Of a stretch of 64,000 nucleotides of DNA, positions 18,360 to 29,319 are shown piece by piece. Source of the DNA: Kitasatospora sp. NBC_00458 (GTDB taxonomy: Bacteria > Actinomycetota > Actinomycetes > Streptomycetales > Streptomycetaceae). The position numbers and the translations under genes were made by a program. Where the stretch lies: positions 6,605,001-6,669,000 of the forward strand of contig NZ_CP107904.1 in NCBI RefSeq assembly GCF_036013975.1. The letters run 5' to 3'. Positions within the stretch are counted from its first letter, which is position 1, and each line of letters starts with the position of its first letter. The notes under the pieces were generated by a model. The model saw nothing but the letters and a program-made list of their open reading frames with translations. It was not told the DNA's origin and did no database searches.

Positions 18360-20372
18360 TCAGACGGCGGCCTGCTCGGCCGCCCGGTCGGCCGCCGAGC
18401 CGTCCGGCTGGGCCGACAGGTAGGCACCGCCGCAGGCGGTCAGCCGCAGCGCGGTGTCGATCAGCGGGACGTGGCTGAACGCCTGCGGGAAGTTGCCGAC
18501 CTGGCGCTTGAGCCGCGGGTCCCACTCCTCGGCGAGCAGCCCGAGGTCGTTGCGCAGCGAGAGCAGCCTGTCGAACAGCTCGCGTGCCTCCTGCACCCGG
18601 CCGATCATGGCGAGGTCGTCGGCCAGCCAGAACGAGCAGGCCAGGAAGGCGCCCTCGTGGCCGGAGAGGCCGTCGACGTTGTTGCCGTGGTCGTCGTGGG
18701 TCGGGTAGCGCAGCACGAAGCCGTCCTCGGTGGACAGCTCGCGCTGGATCGCCTCGATCGTCCCGATCACCCGCTTGTCGTCCGGGGGCAGGAAGCCGAC
18801 CTGCGGGATCAGCAGCAGCGAGGCGTCCAGCTCCTTGCCGCCGTAGTACTGGGTGAAGGTGTTGCGGCCCGGGTCGTAGCCCTTGTCGCAGACGTCCCGG
18901 TGGATGGTGTCGCGCAGCTCCCGCCAGCGCTCCAGGTGGCCGTCGGAGGGCGCGTCCTCGGGGTTCTGCTCCAGCAGCTTGATGGTGCGGTCCACCGCCA
19001 CCCAGGCCATCACCTTGGAGTGGACGAAGTGCCGGCGCGGGCCGCGGACCTCCCAGATGCCCTCGTCCGGCTCGGTCCAGTGGTCCTCCAGGTACTCGAT
19101 CAGGCGCAGCTGGAGGTGGTGGGCGTGGTCGTTGCGGACCAGCCCGGTCATGTGGGCCAGGTGCAGCGCCTCGACGACCTCGCCGTAGACGTCCAGCTGC
19201 AGCTGGCCGGCCGCGCCGTTGCCGACCCGGACGGGCTGGGAGCCCTCGTAGCCGGGCAGCCAGTCGAGGGAGGACTCGGTGAGCTCGCGCTCGCCGGCGA
19301 TGCCGTACATGATCTGCAGGTTCTCCGGGTCGCCGGCGACCGCGCGCAGCAGCCACTCGCGCCAGGCCTTGGCCTCGTCCCGGTACCCGGTGCGCAGCAG
19401 CGAGGAGAGGGTGATCGCGGCGTCCCGCAGCCAGGTGTAGCGGTAGTCCCAGTTCCGCTCGCCGCCGATGTCCTCGGGCAGCGAGGTGGTGGGGGCGGCC
19501 ACGATGCCGCCGGTCGGGGCGTAGGTGAGCCCCTTGAGGGTGATCAGCGAGCGGACCACGGCCTCCCGGTAGGGGCCCTGGTAGGTGCACTGGCCGGCCC
19601 AGTCGTGCCAGAAGTCGGCGGTGGCCTCCAGCAGCTCCTCGGCGGCGGGCGCGGTGGGCGGCTCCAGGTGGGAGGCCTGCCAGGTGAGGGCGAAGGCGAT
19701 CCGCTCGCCGGCCGCGACCGTGAAGTCGGCGTAGGTGGTGAGGTTGCGGCCGTAGGTGTCGGCCTCGCCGTCCAGCCAGACGGAGTCGGGACCGGCCACG
19801 GCGACCGTGCGGTGGCCGCCGTCGGGCTGCTCGACCCGGTGCACCCAGGGGACGACTCTGCCGTAGCTGAACCGCATCCGCACCGCCGAGCGCATCCGGA
19901 CGGTGCCGGCCACGCCCTCGACGATCCGGATCATCTGGGGGACGGCGTCCTTGCCGGCCAGTGGGCGCGGCGGCATGAAGTCGATCACCCTGACGGTGCC
20001 GCCCTGGGCGTCCCACTCCTGCTCCAGGATCAGCGAGTCGCCCCGGTAGCGGCGGCGGTCGGCGGGCACCGCCGGGGCGGCGGCGGTGGGCGGCGGCACG
20101 CGCAGGTCACTGCTGTCGGTGAACCTGGGCGGTGCGGGGGCCGGTGCGGGGGCCGGGGCCGGTGCGGCGGCCGGGGAGGGCAGTCCGGTGGCCACCGCCT
20201 CCGCGGGGCCGATCCGCCAGAAGCCGTGTTCGTCGGTGCCGAGCAGGCCGGCGAACACCGCCGGCGAGTCGAACCGGGGGAGACAGAGCCAGTCCACGGC
20301 TCCGTCCCTGCTGACCAGGGCGGCGGTCTGCATGTCCCCGATGAGTGCGTAGTCCTCGATACGGCCGGCCAC
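18360..20372 (-). CDS. Glycoside hydrolase family 15 protein (trehalase/glucoamylase-like)
   Basis: 670 aa. GH15 enzymes hydrolyse alpha-glucosidic bonds; many actinobacterial members are trehalases. The N-terminal beta-sandwich begins IEDYALIGDMQTAALVSRDG and has LCLPRFDSPAVFAGLLG. The (alpha/alpha)6 barrel includes GGERNWDYRYTWLRDA (about residue 310), where the catalytic acid region lies, and LLAEEWDPRLKRQVGNFPQAFSH (about 615) with the catalytic base glutamate. An unusual insertion of about 50 residues (around 68-115), rich in APAPAPA, interrupts the N-terminal domain. The GTG start is the family start. Cytoplasmic, as no signal peptide is seen. Convergent with the glycosyltransferase. 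Confidence 0.94.
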   Translation of the reverse strand: MAGRIEDYALIGDMQTAALVSRDGAVDWLCLPRFDSPAVFAGLLGTDEHGFWRIGPAEAVATGLPSPAAAPAPAPAPAPAPPRFTDSSDLRVPPPTAAAPAVPADRRRYRGDSLILEQEWDAQGGTVRVIDFMPPRPLAGKDAVPQMIRIVEGVAGTVRMRSAVRMRFSYGRVVPWVHRVEQPDGGHRTVAVAGPDSVWLDGEADTYGRNLTTYADFTVAAGERIAFALTWQASHLEPPTAPAAEELLEATADFWHDWAGQCTYQGPYREAVVRSLITLKGLTYAPTGGIVAAPTTSLPEDIGGERNWDYRYTWLRDAAITLSSLLRTGYRDEAKAWREWLLRAVAGDPENLQIMYGIAGERELTESSLDWLPGYEGSQPVRVGNGAAGQLQLDVYGEVVEALHLAHMTGLVRNDHAHHLQLRLIEYLEDHWTEPDEGIWEVRGPRRHFVHSKVMAWVAVDRTIKLLEQNPEDAPSDGHLERWRELRDTIHRDVCDKGYDPGRNTFTQYYGGKELDASLLLIPQVGFLPPDDKRVIGTIEAIQRELSTEDGFVLRYPTHDDHGNNVDGLSGHEGAFLACSFWLADDLAMIGRVQEARELFDRLLSLRNDLGLLAEEWDPRLKRQVGNFPQAFSHVPLIDTALRLTACGGAYLSAQPDGSAADRAAEQAAV

Positions 20373-22788
<2,416 letters not shown>

Positions 22789-22796
22789 GCACCCCG

Positions 22797-22873
22797 CGGC
22801 CGGGCACCCGGTCGTACCCGAGTGCCCGGCCGTGCGCCGGACGGCGGCCCCGCGATTCCCGCGGGGCCGCCGT
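22797..22873 (+). terminator. Two consecutive hairpins after pyrG
   Basis: First: CGGCCGGGCAC (22797-22807) pairs with GTGCCCGGCCG (22822-22832). Second: ACGGCGGCCCCGCG (22841-22854) pairs with CGCGGGGCCGCCGT (22860-22873), a 14-bp perfect stem. Neither has a U-tract, as is usual in streptomycetes. A TAGATT -10-like box for the next gene lies just after, at 22881. Confidence 0.8.
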
Positions 22874-22916
22874 TCGGCGTTAGATTGTGTCGTACTGACG
22901 AAAAGGGGAGACCGTG

Positions 22917-23555
22917 ATGGACGACCGCAGCATCGCCGACGTCGCCGAGGAGTGGGAGATCCGGGGGAGCACCACCCCGTTCCAGGGCCGCGTGACCGGG
23001 GTGCGCACCGAGGAGGTCCGGATGCCCGACGGCAGCTGGGCCCGCCGCGACTACCAGACCCACCCCGGCTCGGTCGCCGTCCTCGCCCTGGACGACCGGC
23101 AGCGGGTCCTCGTCCTGCGCCAGTACCGCCACCCCGTCCGCCAGCGCCTCTGGGAGCTGCCGGCCGGCCTGCTCGACGTACCCGGCGAGAACCCGCTGCA
23201 CGCCGCCCAGCGCGAGCTGTACGAGGAGGCGCACTGCAAGGCCGGCACCTGGCGGGTGCTGGTCGACTTCTACACCTCGCCCGGCGGGACCGACGAGGCG
23301 CTGCGCCTCTTCCTCGCCACCGACCTCGCCGAGGCCGACGGCGAGCGCTACGAGGCGCACGGCGAGGAGCTGGAGCTGGAGTCCGCCCGCGTCCCGGTCG
23401 ACGAACTGGTCGGACTGATCCACGCGGGCGAGCTGCACAACCCCACCCTGATCACCGGCACCCTGGCGCTCTCCGCGGCCCTGCACGGCCCGGGCGGGCT
23501 GGACGGCCTGCGCCCGGCCGACTCGCCCTGGCCGGCCCGGCCGTTCCGGGGCTGA
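22917..23555 (+). CDS. NUDIX hydrolase (ADP-ribose pyrophosphatase-like)
   Basis: 212 aa. Hydrolyses nucleoside diphosphates linked to another moiety, most likely ADP-ribose to AMP and ribose phosphate. The Nudix box runs GLLDVPGENPLHAAQRELYEEA (about residues 84-105), preceded by LVLRQYRHPVRQRLWELPAG, which is typical of the ADP-ribose pyrophosphatase branch; YTSPGGTDEALRLFLA follows. ATG (MDDRSIADVAEEW) is preferred to GTG 3 nt earlier because GGGGAG then lies at 6-7 nt spacing. It lies directly downstream of pyrG with terminators between. Confidence 0.94.
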   Translation: MDDRSIADVAEEWEIRGSTTPFQGRVTGVRTEEVRMPDGSWARRDYQTHPGSVAVLALDDRQRVLVLRQYRHPVRQRLWELPAGLLDVPGENPLHAAQRELYEEAHCKAGTWRVLVDFYTSPGGTDEALRLFLATDLAEADGERYEAHGEELELESARVPVDELVGLIHAGELHNPTLITGTLALSAALHGPGGLDGLRPADSPWPARPFRG

Positions 23556-23808
23556 GGGGCGGTCCGACCGAGGGGGACCGGTGGGCCGACCGGCCGACCG
23601 GGGCGACCTTCGAGGGGGCCGGTGGGGCGGCCTCCGGGCCCGGTCGGACCCGGCCCGGTACGACGGGTTGATCCGCGGGGGTGATTTACCGGTTCGTACG
23701 ACCGGATGTCACCTCGGTCGGGCCCGATCGTCGAACTACGCTTCGCAGACAGGGCGCCCGTCCCGGGCCTCCTCCGCTGAGCGCTGGGTGACGTCGGGAG
23801 TGGCACGG

Positions 23809-26136
23809 GTGGCGAGGAAGACGGCGACGATGGAGGCCGGGCCCGGCGCGCCCGCCGAACGCGTTCCCGGGCTGGACCGGCTGCCCGCCGGGCCCGCCCT
23901 GTTCGTCGGGCGGCGCGCCGAGCTGGCCGCGCTGCGGGCCGCGGCCGCCCGCCCGGCCGAGGGCCGCAGCCCCGTCCTGGTGGTGGCCGGCCGTCCGGGC
24001 TCCGGGCGGACCGCGCTGGCCGTCCGGTTCGCCGTCACCGTCGCCGCCGACTACCCCGACGGCGTGCTGTTCGCGCGCCTCTCCGCGCCCGACGGCGGCC
24101 GGGTGCCGCCCGCCCGGGCCGCCCGCCGTCTGCTGGAGCAGCTCGGTGCGGAGTCCGTCGGCGTTCCGCTGCCCGGGGCCGCCGAGGACGGCCGGGACGA
24201 GCCCGGCTGCGTCGCGCTGCGTGCGGCACTGGCCGGCCGGCGCGTCCTGCTGCTGCTCGACGACGTCCGGGACGCCGGCCAGCTCTGGCCGCTGCTCGCC
24301 GACGAACCCGGCTGCCTCGTGCTGGCCACCACCGCCGGGCCGCTCACCGGGATCGAGGACATCGACCCCGTGATCCTCGGCGGGCTCGACCGCTCGGCGG
24401 CCGGCGAGCTGCTGGGCGACCTGGTCGGCGGGACCAGGATCAGCTGCGACCCGGTCGGCGGGGCCGATCTGGCGGAGGCCTGCGGCTCGCGGCCGGCGGC
24501 GCTGCGGCTGATGGCCGGGTGGCTGCGGGGCAACCCGAAGCTGGCCGTGACGGACGCGGCGAAGGAGTTGGTGCGGGCGGTCGCGGAGGCGGACGCGCGG
24601 GAGACGGCGCCGGGGGAGGCGCGGGGCGAGAAGCGGGGAGAAGCGCGGGGAGAAGCGCGGGGGGAGACGAAGGCGGGGGCGGCGGGGCAGCCGGGGGGCA
24701 AGGGGGCCGCTGGGGTCGGTGGGGTCGGTGGGTCGGTGGGCGGGTCGGCGGGCGGGTCGGGCGCCGGGGTGACCGGTGGGTCGGACCCGAAGGCCGGGGT
24801 GAAGCAGCCCAAGGCGTCGAAGGGAGCCGGGCGGGCGGCGGGACCGGGCGGTGGCGGGGCGGAGAAGCAGGTAGGAGCAGGAGCAGGAGGTCGGGGAGGG
24901 GCCGGAGCCGGGCCCGCTGCCGCCGCTCCCGCAGCCGGACCAGCCGCCGGACCAGCCACCGGAGCGGAGGCCCCGGCGGACCCCGGGGCGGCGGCGGAGG
25001 GGACGGACCCGGCCCGGGATCCGGCGGCCTGGGTGAAGCCCGGGCCGGAGCCCGCCGAACCCGTCCCCGTGCCGGACAACGACCCGCTGATCGGCGCGTT
25101 CACCCTGACCTACGCGGCACTGCCCGCCGCCCAGGCCCGGATGCTGCGCGCGCTCACCCTGGCACCCGCCCAGTCCGCGGACCCGCGCACCGCCTCCGCC
25201 CTGGTCGGCTGCCCCGCACCGGACGCCGCGGCGACACTGGCCGCGCTCGCCGAGCGGGAGCTGCTGACCGAGGAGGCCCCGGCCGCCGACGGCACCGCCC
25301 GCTACCGGGTGCCCGGCCGGCTGTACCCGCGGCTGGTCCGGCTGCGGGAGCGGGAGGACCGTCCGGCCGAGGTCGAGCTCGCCCGCGCCCGGCTGCTGGA
25401 GCGGCTGGTCCGCCTCACCGACTCGGCCCGGGCGCTGCTCGACCCGACCGGGGGCACCGGCCCCGACCCGCTGCCCGGCCCGCTGCGGCTGAGGTCCGCC
25501 GCCCACGCCCGGCAGTGGCTGCTCGACGAGCGCGACCTGCTGCTCGGCGCCGTCGCCGACGCCATCGGCCAGGGTGACCTGGACGGTTCGGCGGGGCGGC
25601 TGGTCACCGCGCTGCTGCGGGCGCTCCCGCTCACCGGCGAGGCCGCCCCCGCCGACCTCCACCAGCTGCACGAGCTGGTGCTGACCGTGGCCGAGCGGCA
25701 CGGCCGCCCCCGCCGGGCCTCGGCCGCGCTGCTCAACCTGGGCGACCTCCAGGCCGCCGCCGGGCGCTGGGAGCAGGCCGCCGGGCACTACCGGGCCGCC
25801 CTGGAGCACGCCCGTACCGCCGACGACGAGGCGCTCTGTGCCCGGGCGCTGGAGGGCGCGGCCGGTTGTCACCGGGCGCTCGGGGACCCGGTGCGCGCCG
25901 CCGACTGGTACGGCCGCGCCCTGGGAGTCCGGCAGTCCATGGGGGACCAGGCCGCCGAGGCCAGGCTGCTCGCCAGGATGGCCGAGGCGCACACCGCCCA
26001 GCGGCGTTTCGACGAGGCCGACCGGGAGTACCGGGCCTCGCTCTCGGTGCTCCGCCGGCTCGGCGACGAGCAGGGCCGGGAAGCCGTCGGCACCGCCCTC
26101 GCGGAGCTGCGGGAACGACTCGTCGACGGGTGGTAG
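23809..26136 (+). CDS. AfsR/NB-ARC-like ATPase with C-terminal TPRs, no DNA-binding domain
   Basis: 775 aa. STAND-type signalling ATPase. FVGRRAELAALRAA precedes a P-loop (VVAGRPGSGRTALAV, about 58-72); the Walker B region is VLLLLDDVRDAGQLWPLL. Residues about 264-424 are a low-complexity linker of Gly, Ala, Pro, Lys and Glu. A winged-helix-like segment (FTLTYAALPAAQARMLRALT) follows, and residues about 600-770 carry TPRs (RASAALLNLGDLQAAAGRWE, EARLLARMAEAHTAQRRFDE). Unlike AfsR it has no SARP domain, so a partner protein is likely. GTG at 23809 follows GGGAG at 8 nt; GTG at 23788 is the alternative. The ald promoter lies just downstream. Confidence 0.88.
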   Translation: MARKTATMEAGPGAPAERVPGLDRLPAGPALFVGRRAELAALRAAAARPAEGRSPVLVVAGRPGSGRTALAVRFAVTVAADYPDGVLFARLSAPDGGRVPPARAARRLLEQLGAESVGVPLPGAAEDGRDEPGCVALRAALAGRRVLLLLDDVRDAGQLWPLLADEPGCLVLATTAGPLTGIEDIDPVILGGLDRSAAGELLGDLVGGTRISCDPVGGADLAEACGSRPAALRLMAGWLRGNPKLAVTDAAKELVRAVAEADARETAPGEARGEKRGEARGEARGETKAGAAGQPGGKGAAGVGGVGGSVGGSAGGSGAGVTGGSDPKAGVKQPKASKGAGRAAGPGGGGAEKQVGAGAGGRGGAGAGPAAAAPAAGPAAGPATGAEAPADPGAAAEGTDPARDPAAWVKPGPEPAEPVPVPDNDPLIGAFTLTYAALPAAQARMLRALTLAPAQSADPRTASALVGCPAPDAAATLAALAERELLTEEAPAADGTARYRVPGRLYPRLVRLREREDRPAEVELARARLLERLVRLTDSARALLDPTGGTGPDPLPGPLRLRSAAHARQWLLDERDLLLGAVADAIGQGDLDGSAGRLVTALLRALPLTGEAAPADLHQLHELVLTVAERHGRPRRASAALLNLGDLQAAAGRWEQAAGHYRAALEHARTADDEALCARALEGAAGCHRALGDPVRAADWYGRALGVRQSMGDQAAEARLLARMAEAHTAQRRFDEADREYRASLSVLRRLGDEQGREAVGTALAELRERLVDGW

Positions 26137-26252
26137 CGGGCGCTTCCGGAGTATTGTCGAAGATGCCTGGTTGGCGTGGCTTTGGCAGGAAGATCACCTG
26201 GGAAGCCTACGAACCTGCCAATGTGTCCGGCAGATTTATTCACTTTGGAAGG

Positions 26253-26281
26253 CTGACACGTCGCCTGGGCTTCATTACACT
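26253..26281 (+). promoter_or_regulatory. Probable sigma70-type promoter of ald
   Basis: CTGACA (26253-26258), 17-bp spacer, TACACT (26276-26281). It sits in an unusually AT-rich 260-bp spacer and predicts a leader of about 110 nt before the ald start codon. Confidence 0.6.
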
Positions 26282-26397
26282 CGAACCTAGTCGCGCAGAG
26301 ATCTGTGCCCCGGTGTCGTCCGGAGGCTTCCCCACGTGCGCGTCGCCCGCCGGTCTTCTCCGGTAGGGACCCCCATGGCAAGAGGACGTGTTTAGCC

Positions 26398-27513
26398 GTG
26401 AAGGTCGGCATCCCCCGCGAGGTCAAGAACCACGAGTACCGCGTGGCCATCACGCCCGCCGGCGTGCATGAGCTCGTCCGCAACGGACACGAGGTCTACA
26501 TCGAGGACAACGCCGGTCTCGGCTCCTCGATCCCGAACGAGGAGTACGTGGCCGCCGGCGCCACCATCCTCCCCACCGCCGACGAGGTGTGGGCCACCGC
26601 CGACCTGCTGCTGAAGGTCAAGGAGCCCATCGCGGAGGAGTACCACCGCCTGCGCAAGGGCCAGACGGTCTTCACCTACCTCCACCTCGCGGCCGACCGC
26701 GCCGGCACCGACGCGCTGGTCGCCTCCGGCACCACCGCCATCGCGTACGAGACCGTGCAGCTCGCCAACGGCGCCCTGCCGCTGCTCGCCCCGATGTCCG
26801 AGGTCGCGGGCCGGCTGGCCCCGCAGGTCGGCTCGTACCACCTGATGCGCCCGGCCGGCGGCCGCGGCACCCTCCCCGGCGGCGTCCCCGGCACCCACCC
26901 TGCCAAGGCCGTCGTCATCGGTGGCGGCGTCTCCGGCTGGCACGCGGCCACCATCGCCATCGGCATGGGCTACGAGGTGACCCTGCTCGACCGCGACATC
27001 AACAAGCTGCGCGAGGCGGACAAGGTCTTCGGCACGAAGATCAAGGCCATCATGTCCAACTCCTTCGAGCTGGAGAAGGCCGTGCTGGAGGCCGACCTGG
27101 TCATCGGCGCCGTGCTGATCCCGGGCGCCAAGGCCCCGAAGCTCGTCACCAACGAGCTGGTCTCCCGTATGAAGCCGGGCTCCGTGCTCGTCGACATCGC
27201 CATCGACCAGGGCGGCTGCTTCGAGGACTCGCACGCGACCACCCACGCCGAGCCGACCTTCCAGGTCCACGACTCGGTCTTCTACTGCGTGGCCAACATG
27301 CCGGGCGCCGTCCCGAACACCTCCACCTACGCGCTGACCAACGCGACGCTGCCGTACGTCGTCGAGCTGGCCAACCGCGGTTGGAAGGAGGCGCTGCGCC
27401 GCGACGCCGCGCTGGCCAAGGGCCTGAACGTGCACGAGGGCCAGATCACCTTCGGCGCCGTCGCCGAGGCCTTCGGCCTGGAGTCCGTCTCCCTGGAGTC
27501 CGTGCTCGCCTGA
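26398..27513 (+). CDS. ald: L-alanine dehydrogenase
   Basis: 371 aa, exactly the family length. Interconverts L-alanine and pyruvate plus ammonia with NAD. The N-terminal domain shows [21 protein letters not shown] with the substrate-binding Arg15, [12 protein letters not shown] (Lys about 75) and FTYLHLAAD (His about 96). The NAD-binding fold has [21 protein letters not shown], and the [17 protein letters not shown] block is present, as is the family tail [11 protein letters not shown]. The start is GTG; the AGAGGACGTGTTTA stretch upstream supplies the ribosome site. Followed by a hairpin terminator. In streptomycetes this enzyme is typically induced by alanine or nitrogen state; no operator was identified. 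Confidence 0.97.
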   Translation: MKVGIPREVKNHEYRVAITPAGVHELVRNGHEVYIEDNAGLGSSIPNEEYVAAGATILPTADEVWATADLLLKVKEPIAEEYHRLRKGQTVFTYLHLAADRAGTDALVASGTTAIAYETVQLANGALPLLAPMSEVAGRLAPQVGSYHLMRPAGGRGTLPGGVPGTHPAKAVVIGGGVSGWHAATIAIGMGYEVTLLDRDINKLREADKVFGTKIKAIMSNSFELEKAVLEADLVIGAVLIPGAKAPKLVTNELVSRMKPGSVLVDIAIDQGGCFEDSHATTHAEPTFQVHDSVFYCVANMPGAVPNTSTYALTNATLPYVVELANRGWKEALRRDAALAKGLNVHEGQITFGAVAEAFGLESVSLESVLA

Positions 27514-27536
27514 GGCCGAGCATCCGGCCTCTCTGA

Positions 27537-27564
27537 ACGGGCCGCCGCCCGCACGGCGGCCCGT
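27537..27564 (+). terminator. Terminator of ald
   Basis: ACGGGCCGCCG and CGGCGGCCCGT form an 11-bp perfect stem with a 6-nt loop, 24 nt after the stop codon. Confidence 0.85.
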
Positions 27565-27664
27565 CGGCCCCCGACCCGCTCCCCTCGGGCCGGGGGCTTC
27601 GCCGTGCCCGCGTACGGCCGGGGCCGCGAGGCCGGTGCGGGGCGGCTGTGGGGGCGAGTGCGGG

Positions 27665-27708
27665 GTGGGGCGGGCGTGGGGCGGGCGTGGGGCGGGCGTG
27701 GGGCCGGT
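27665..27708 (+). repeat. 11-bp G-rich tandem repeat
   Basis: GTGGGGCGGGC occurs three times perfectly (27665-27697), plus a fourth degenerate copy. Every unit has GGGG and GGG runs, so the + strand could form a G-quadruplex. The rest of the 639-bp spacer (27514-28152) has no supported gene; a TTGACA at 27995-28000 may be a -35 element of the parA promoter, but no convincing -10 follows. Confidence 0.85.
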
Positions 27709-28152
27709 GCGGGGGTGGCGTGCGGACGGCGTGTCGGCGGGGTGTCGGCCGCGTGCGGGCAGGGCGCCCGTCGGGGCCGTGGCGGGGACGCGGTCCGGCA
27801 CGGGGCGGGAGGGTGGACGGACGTCCGGCCGGGCGGGCCCGCGAGCCCGTCGGCGGGGCGTCGGCGGCCCCGTGAACGAGGGGTGAACCCGGTGGTGACG
27901 GAGGGGGTGGCGCGGGCGGGTCGCTCTGTCGTCAATTTCCATCGGTCGCGTCACCCGACCGCAGAAACGTTAGGGTCAAGGGCTCGCGCATCCCTTGACA
28001 GAGGGTCGCCTGATAGTCGACACATCCTGCCCACTACCGTGGATTGTGTTGCTGCGAACGCCTTGAACGGCCTAGAGTCGCAAACCGTCGGCATGCTGCC
28101 ACGCTGACGAATCGACATAGAGTCCTGGATGCCCAAGGAGGTAAGACGACTT

Positions 28153-29319
28153 GTGAATGAGTCGACATTTGCTCCCGGGGGTGGTCAGCCAGGACTGGCG
28201 GAGCACACCGCCGGCCAGCCGCGTGAGGAGTCCGGGGCCCGGCAGGCCACCGTGGGCTCGGCCGAGGTCGGCTCGGTCGCACTCCGTACCTTCGAAGCAC
28301 GCCAGAACACAGCACAGGTGACCACGGTGACCGACTACGACGCCGAACTGCCGGCCCACGGCCTGGCCTACGGCGAGTTCGCCTACGGCGCCTACGACGA
28401 CCCCGACGCCGAGTACGAGCCGGACCCGGAGTACGCGGCCACGCTGGCCCCCGACGCCGCGCGCCAGCGGCGCGAGCGGGTCGGCCCGACCGGGCGTCCG
28501 CTGCCGTACTTCCCGATCCCCGCCCCGGTGGCCGAGCACGGCCCCGCGCAGATCATCGCGATGTGCAACCAGAAGGGCGGCGTCGGCAAGACCACGTCGA
28601 CCATCAACCTGGGCGCGGCGCTCGCCGAGTACGGCCGCCGCGTGCTGCTCGTCGACTTCGACCCGCAGGGCGCCCTCTCGGTCGGCCTCGGCGTCAACCC
28701 GATGGAGCTCGACGTCACCGTCTACAACCTGCTCATGGAGCGGGGGCTGACGGCCGATGAGGTGCTGCTGAAGACCGCGGTGCCCGGCATGGACCTGCTG
28801 CCGTCCAACATCGACCTCTCCGCGGCCGAGGTGCAGCTCGTCAGCGAGGTGGCCCGGGAGTCCGCGCTGGCGCGCGCCCTGAAGCCGCTGCTGCCCGACT
28901 ACGACTACGTCATCATCGACTGCCAGCCCTCGCTGGGTCTGCTGACGGTCAATGCGTTGACGGCCGCTCACAGCGTGATCGTCCCGCTGGAGTGCGAGTT
29001 CTTCGCGCTGCGCGGTGTCGCGCTGCTCACCGAGACCATCGAGAAGGTCTGCGAGCGGCTCAACCCCGAGCTCCGTCTGGACGGCATCCTCGCCACCATG
29101 TACGACTCGCGCACCGTGCACAGCCGTGAGGTGCTGGCGCGCGTCGTCGAGGCGTTCGGCGAGCACGTCTTCCACACCGTCATCGGGCGGACCGTGCGCT
29201 TCCCGGAGACCACCGTCGCCGGCGAGCCGATCACGACGTACGCGACCAACTCGGTCGGTGCCGCCGCCTACCGCCAGCTCGCCAGGGAGGTGCTCGACCG
29301 GTGCCGCCCCGCCGAGTGA
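28153..29319 (+). CDS. ParA/Soj family chromosome-partitioning-like ATPase
   Basis: 388 aa. The first 130 residues are a variable acidic Tyr/Glu/Asp-rich extension (YGEFAYGAYDDPDAEYEPDP). The deviant Walker A CNQKGGVGKTT is near residues 137-147, then RVLLVDFDPQGALSVGLG, YVIIDCQPSLGLLTVNA and the late ITTYATNSVGAAAYRQLA. The architecture matches the orphan ParA encoded near scpAB in streptomycetes rather than the oriC-linked copy. GTG at 28153 is chosen because AAGGAGG lies 11 nt upstream (28135-28141) and the alternative ATG (28129) precedes that site. The next gene overlaps its end by 19 nt, implying a partner protein. Confidence 0.93.
   Translation: MNESTFAPGGGQPGLAEHTAGQPREESGARQATVGSAEVGSVALRTFEARQNTAQVTTVTDYDAELPAHGLAYGEFAYGAYDDPDAEYEPDPEYAATLAPDAARQRRERVGPTGRPLPYFPIPAPVAEHGPAQIIAMCNQKGGVGKTTSTINLGAALAEYGRRVLLVDFDPQGALSVGLGVNPMELDVTVYNLLMERGLTADEVLLKTAVPGMDLLPSNIDLSAAEVQLVSEVARESALARALKPLLPDYDYVIIDCQPSLGLLTVNALTAAHSVIVPLECEFFALRGVALLTETIEKVCERLNPELRLDGILATMYDSRTVHSREVLARVVEAFGEHVFHTVIGRTVRFPETTVAGEPITTYATNSVGAAAYRQLAREVLDRCRPAE

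Noticed and set aside
26164-26366. 67-codon ORF (MPGWRGFGRKITWEAYE) between the AfsR-like gene and ald
   Set aside because: Poor codon bias for this genome, ribosome site 14 nt away, and it overlaps the ald promoter; treated as leader DNA.
27604-28107. Several short frames in the ald-parA spacer
   Set aside because: Low-complexity Gly/Arg translations produced by the G-rich repeats; no conserved sequence.
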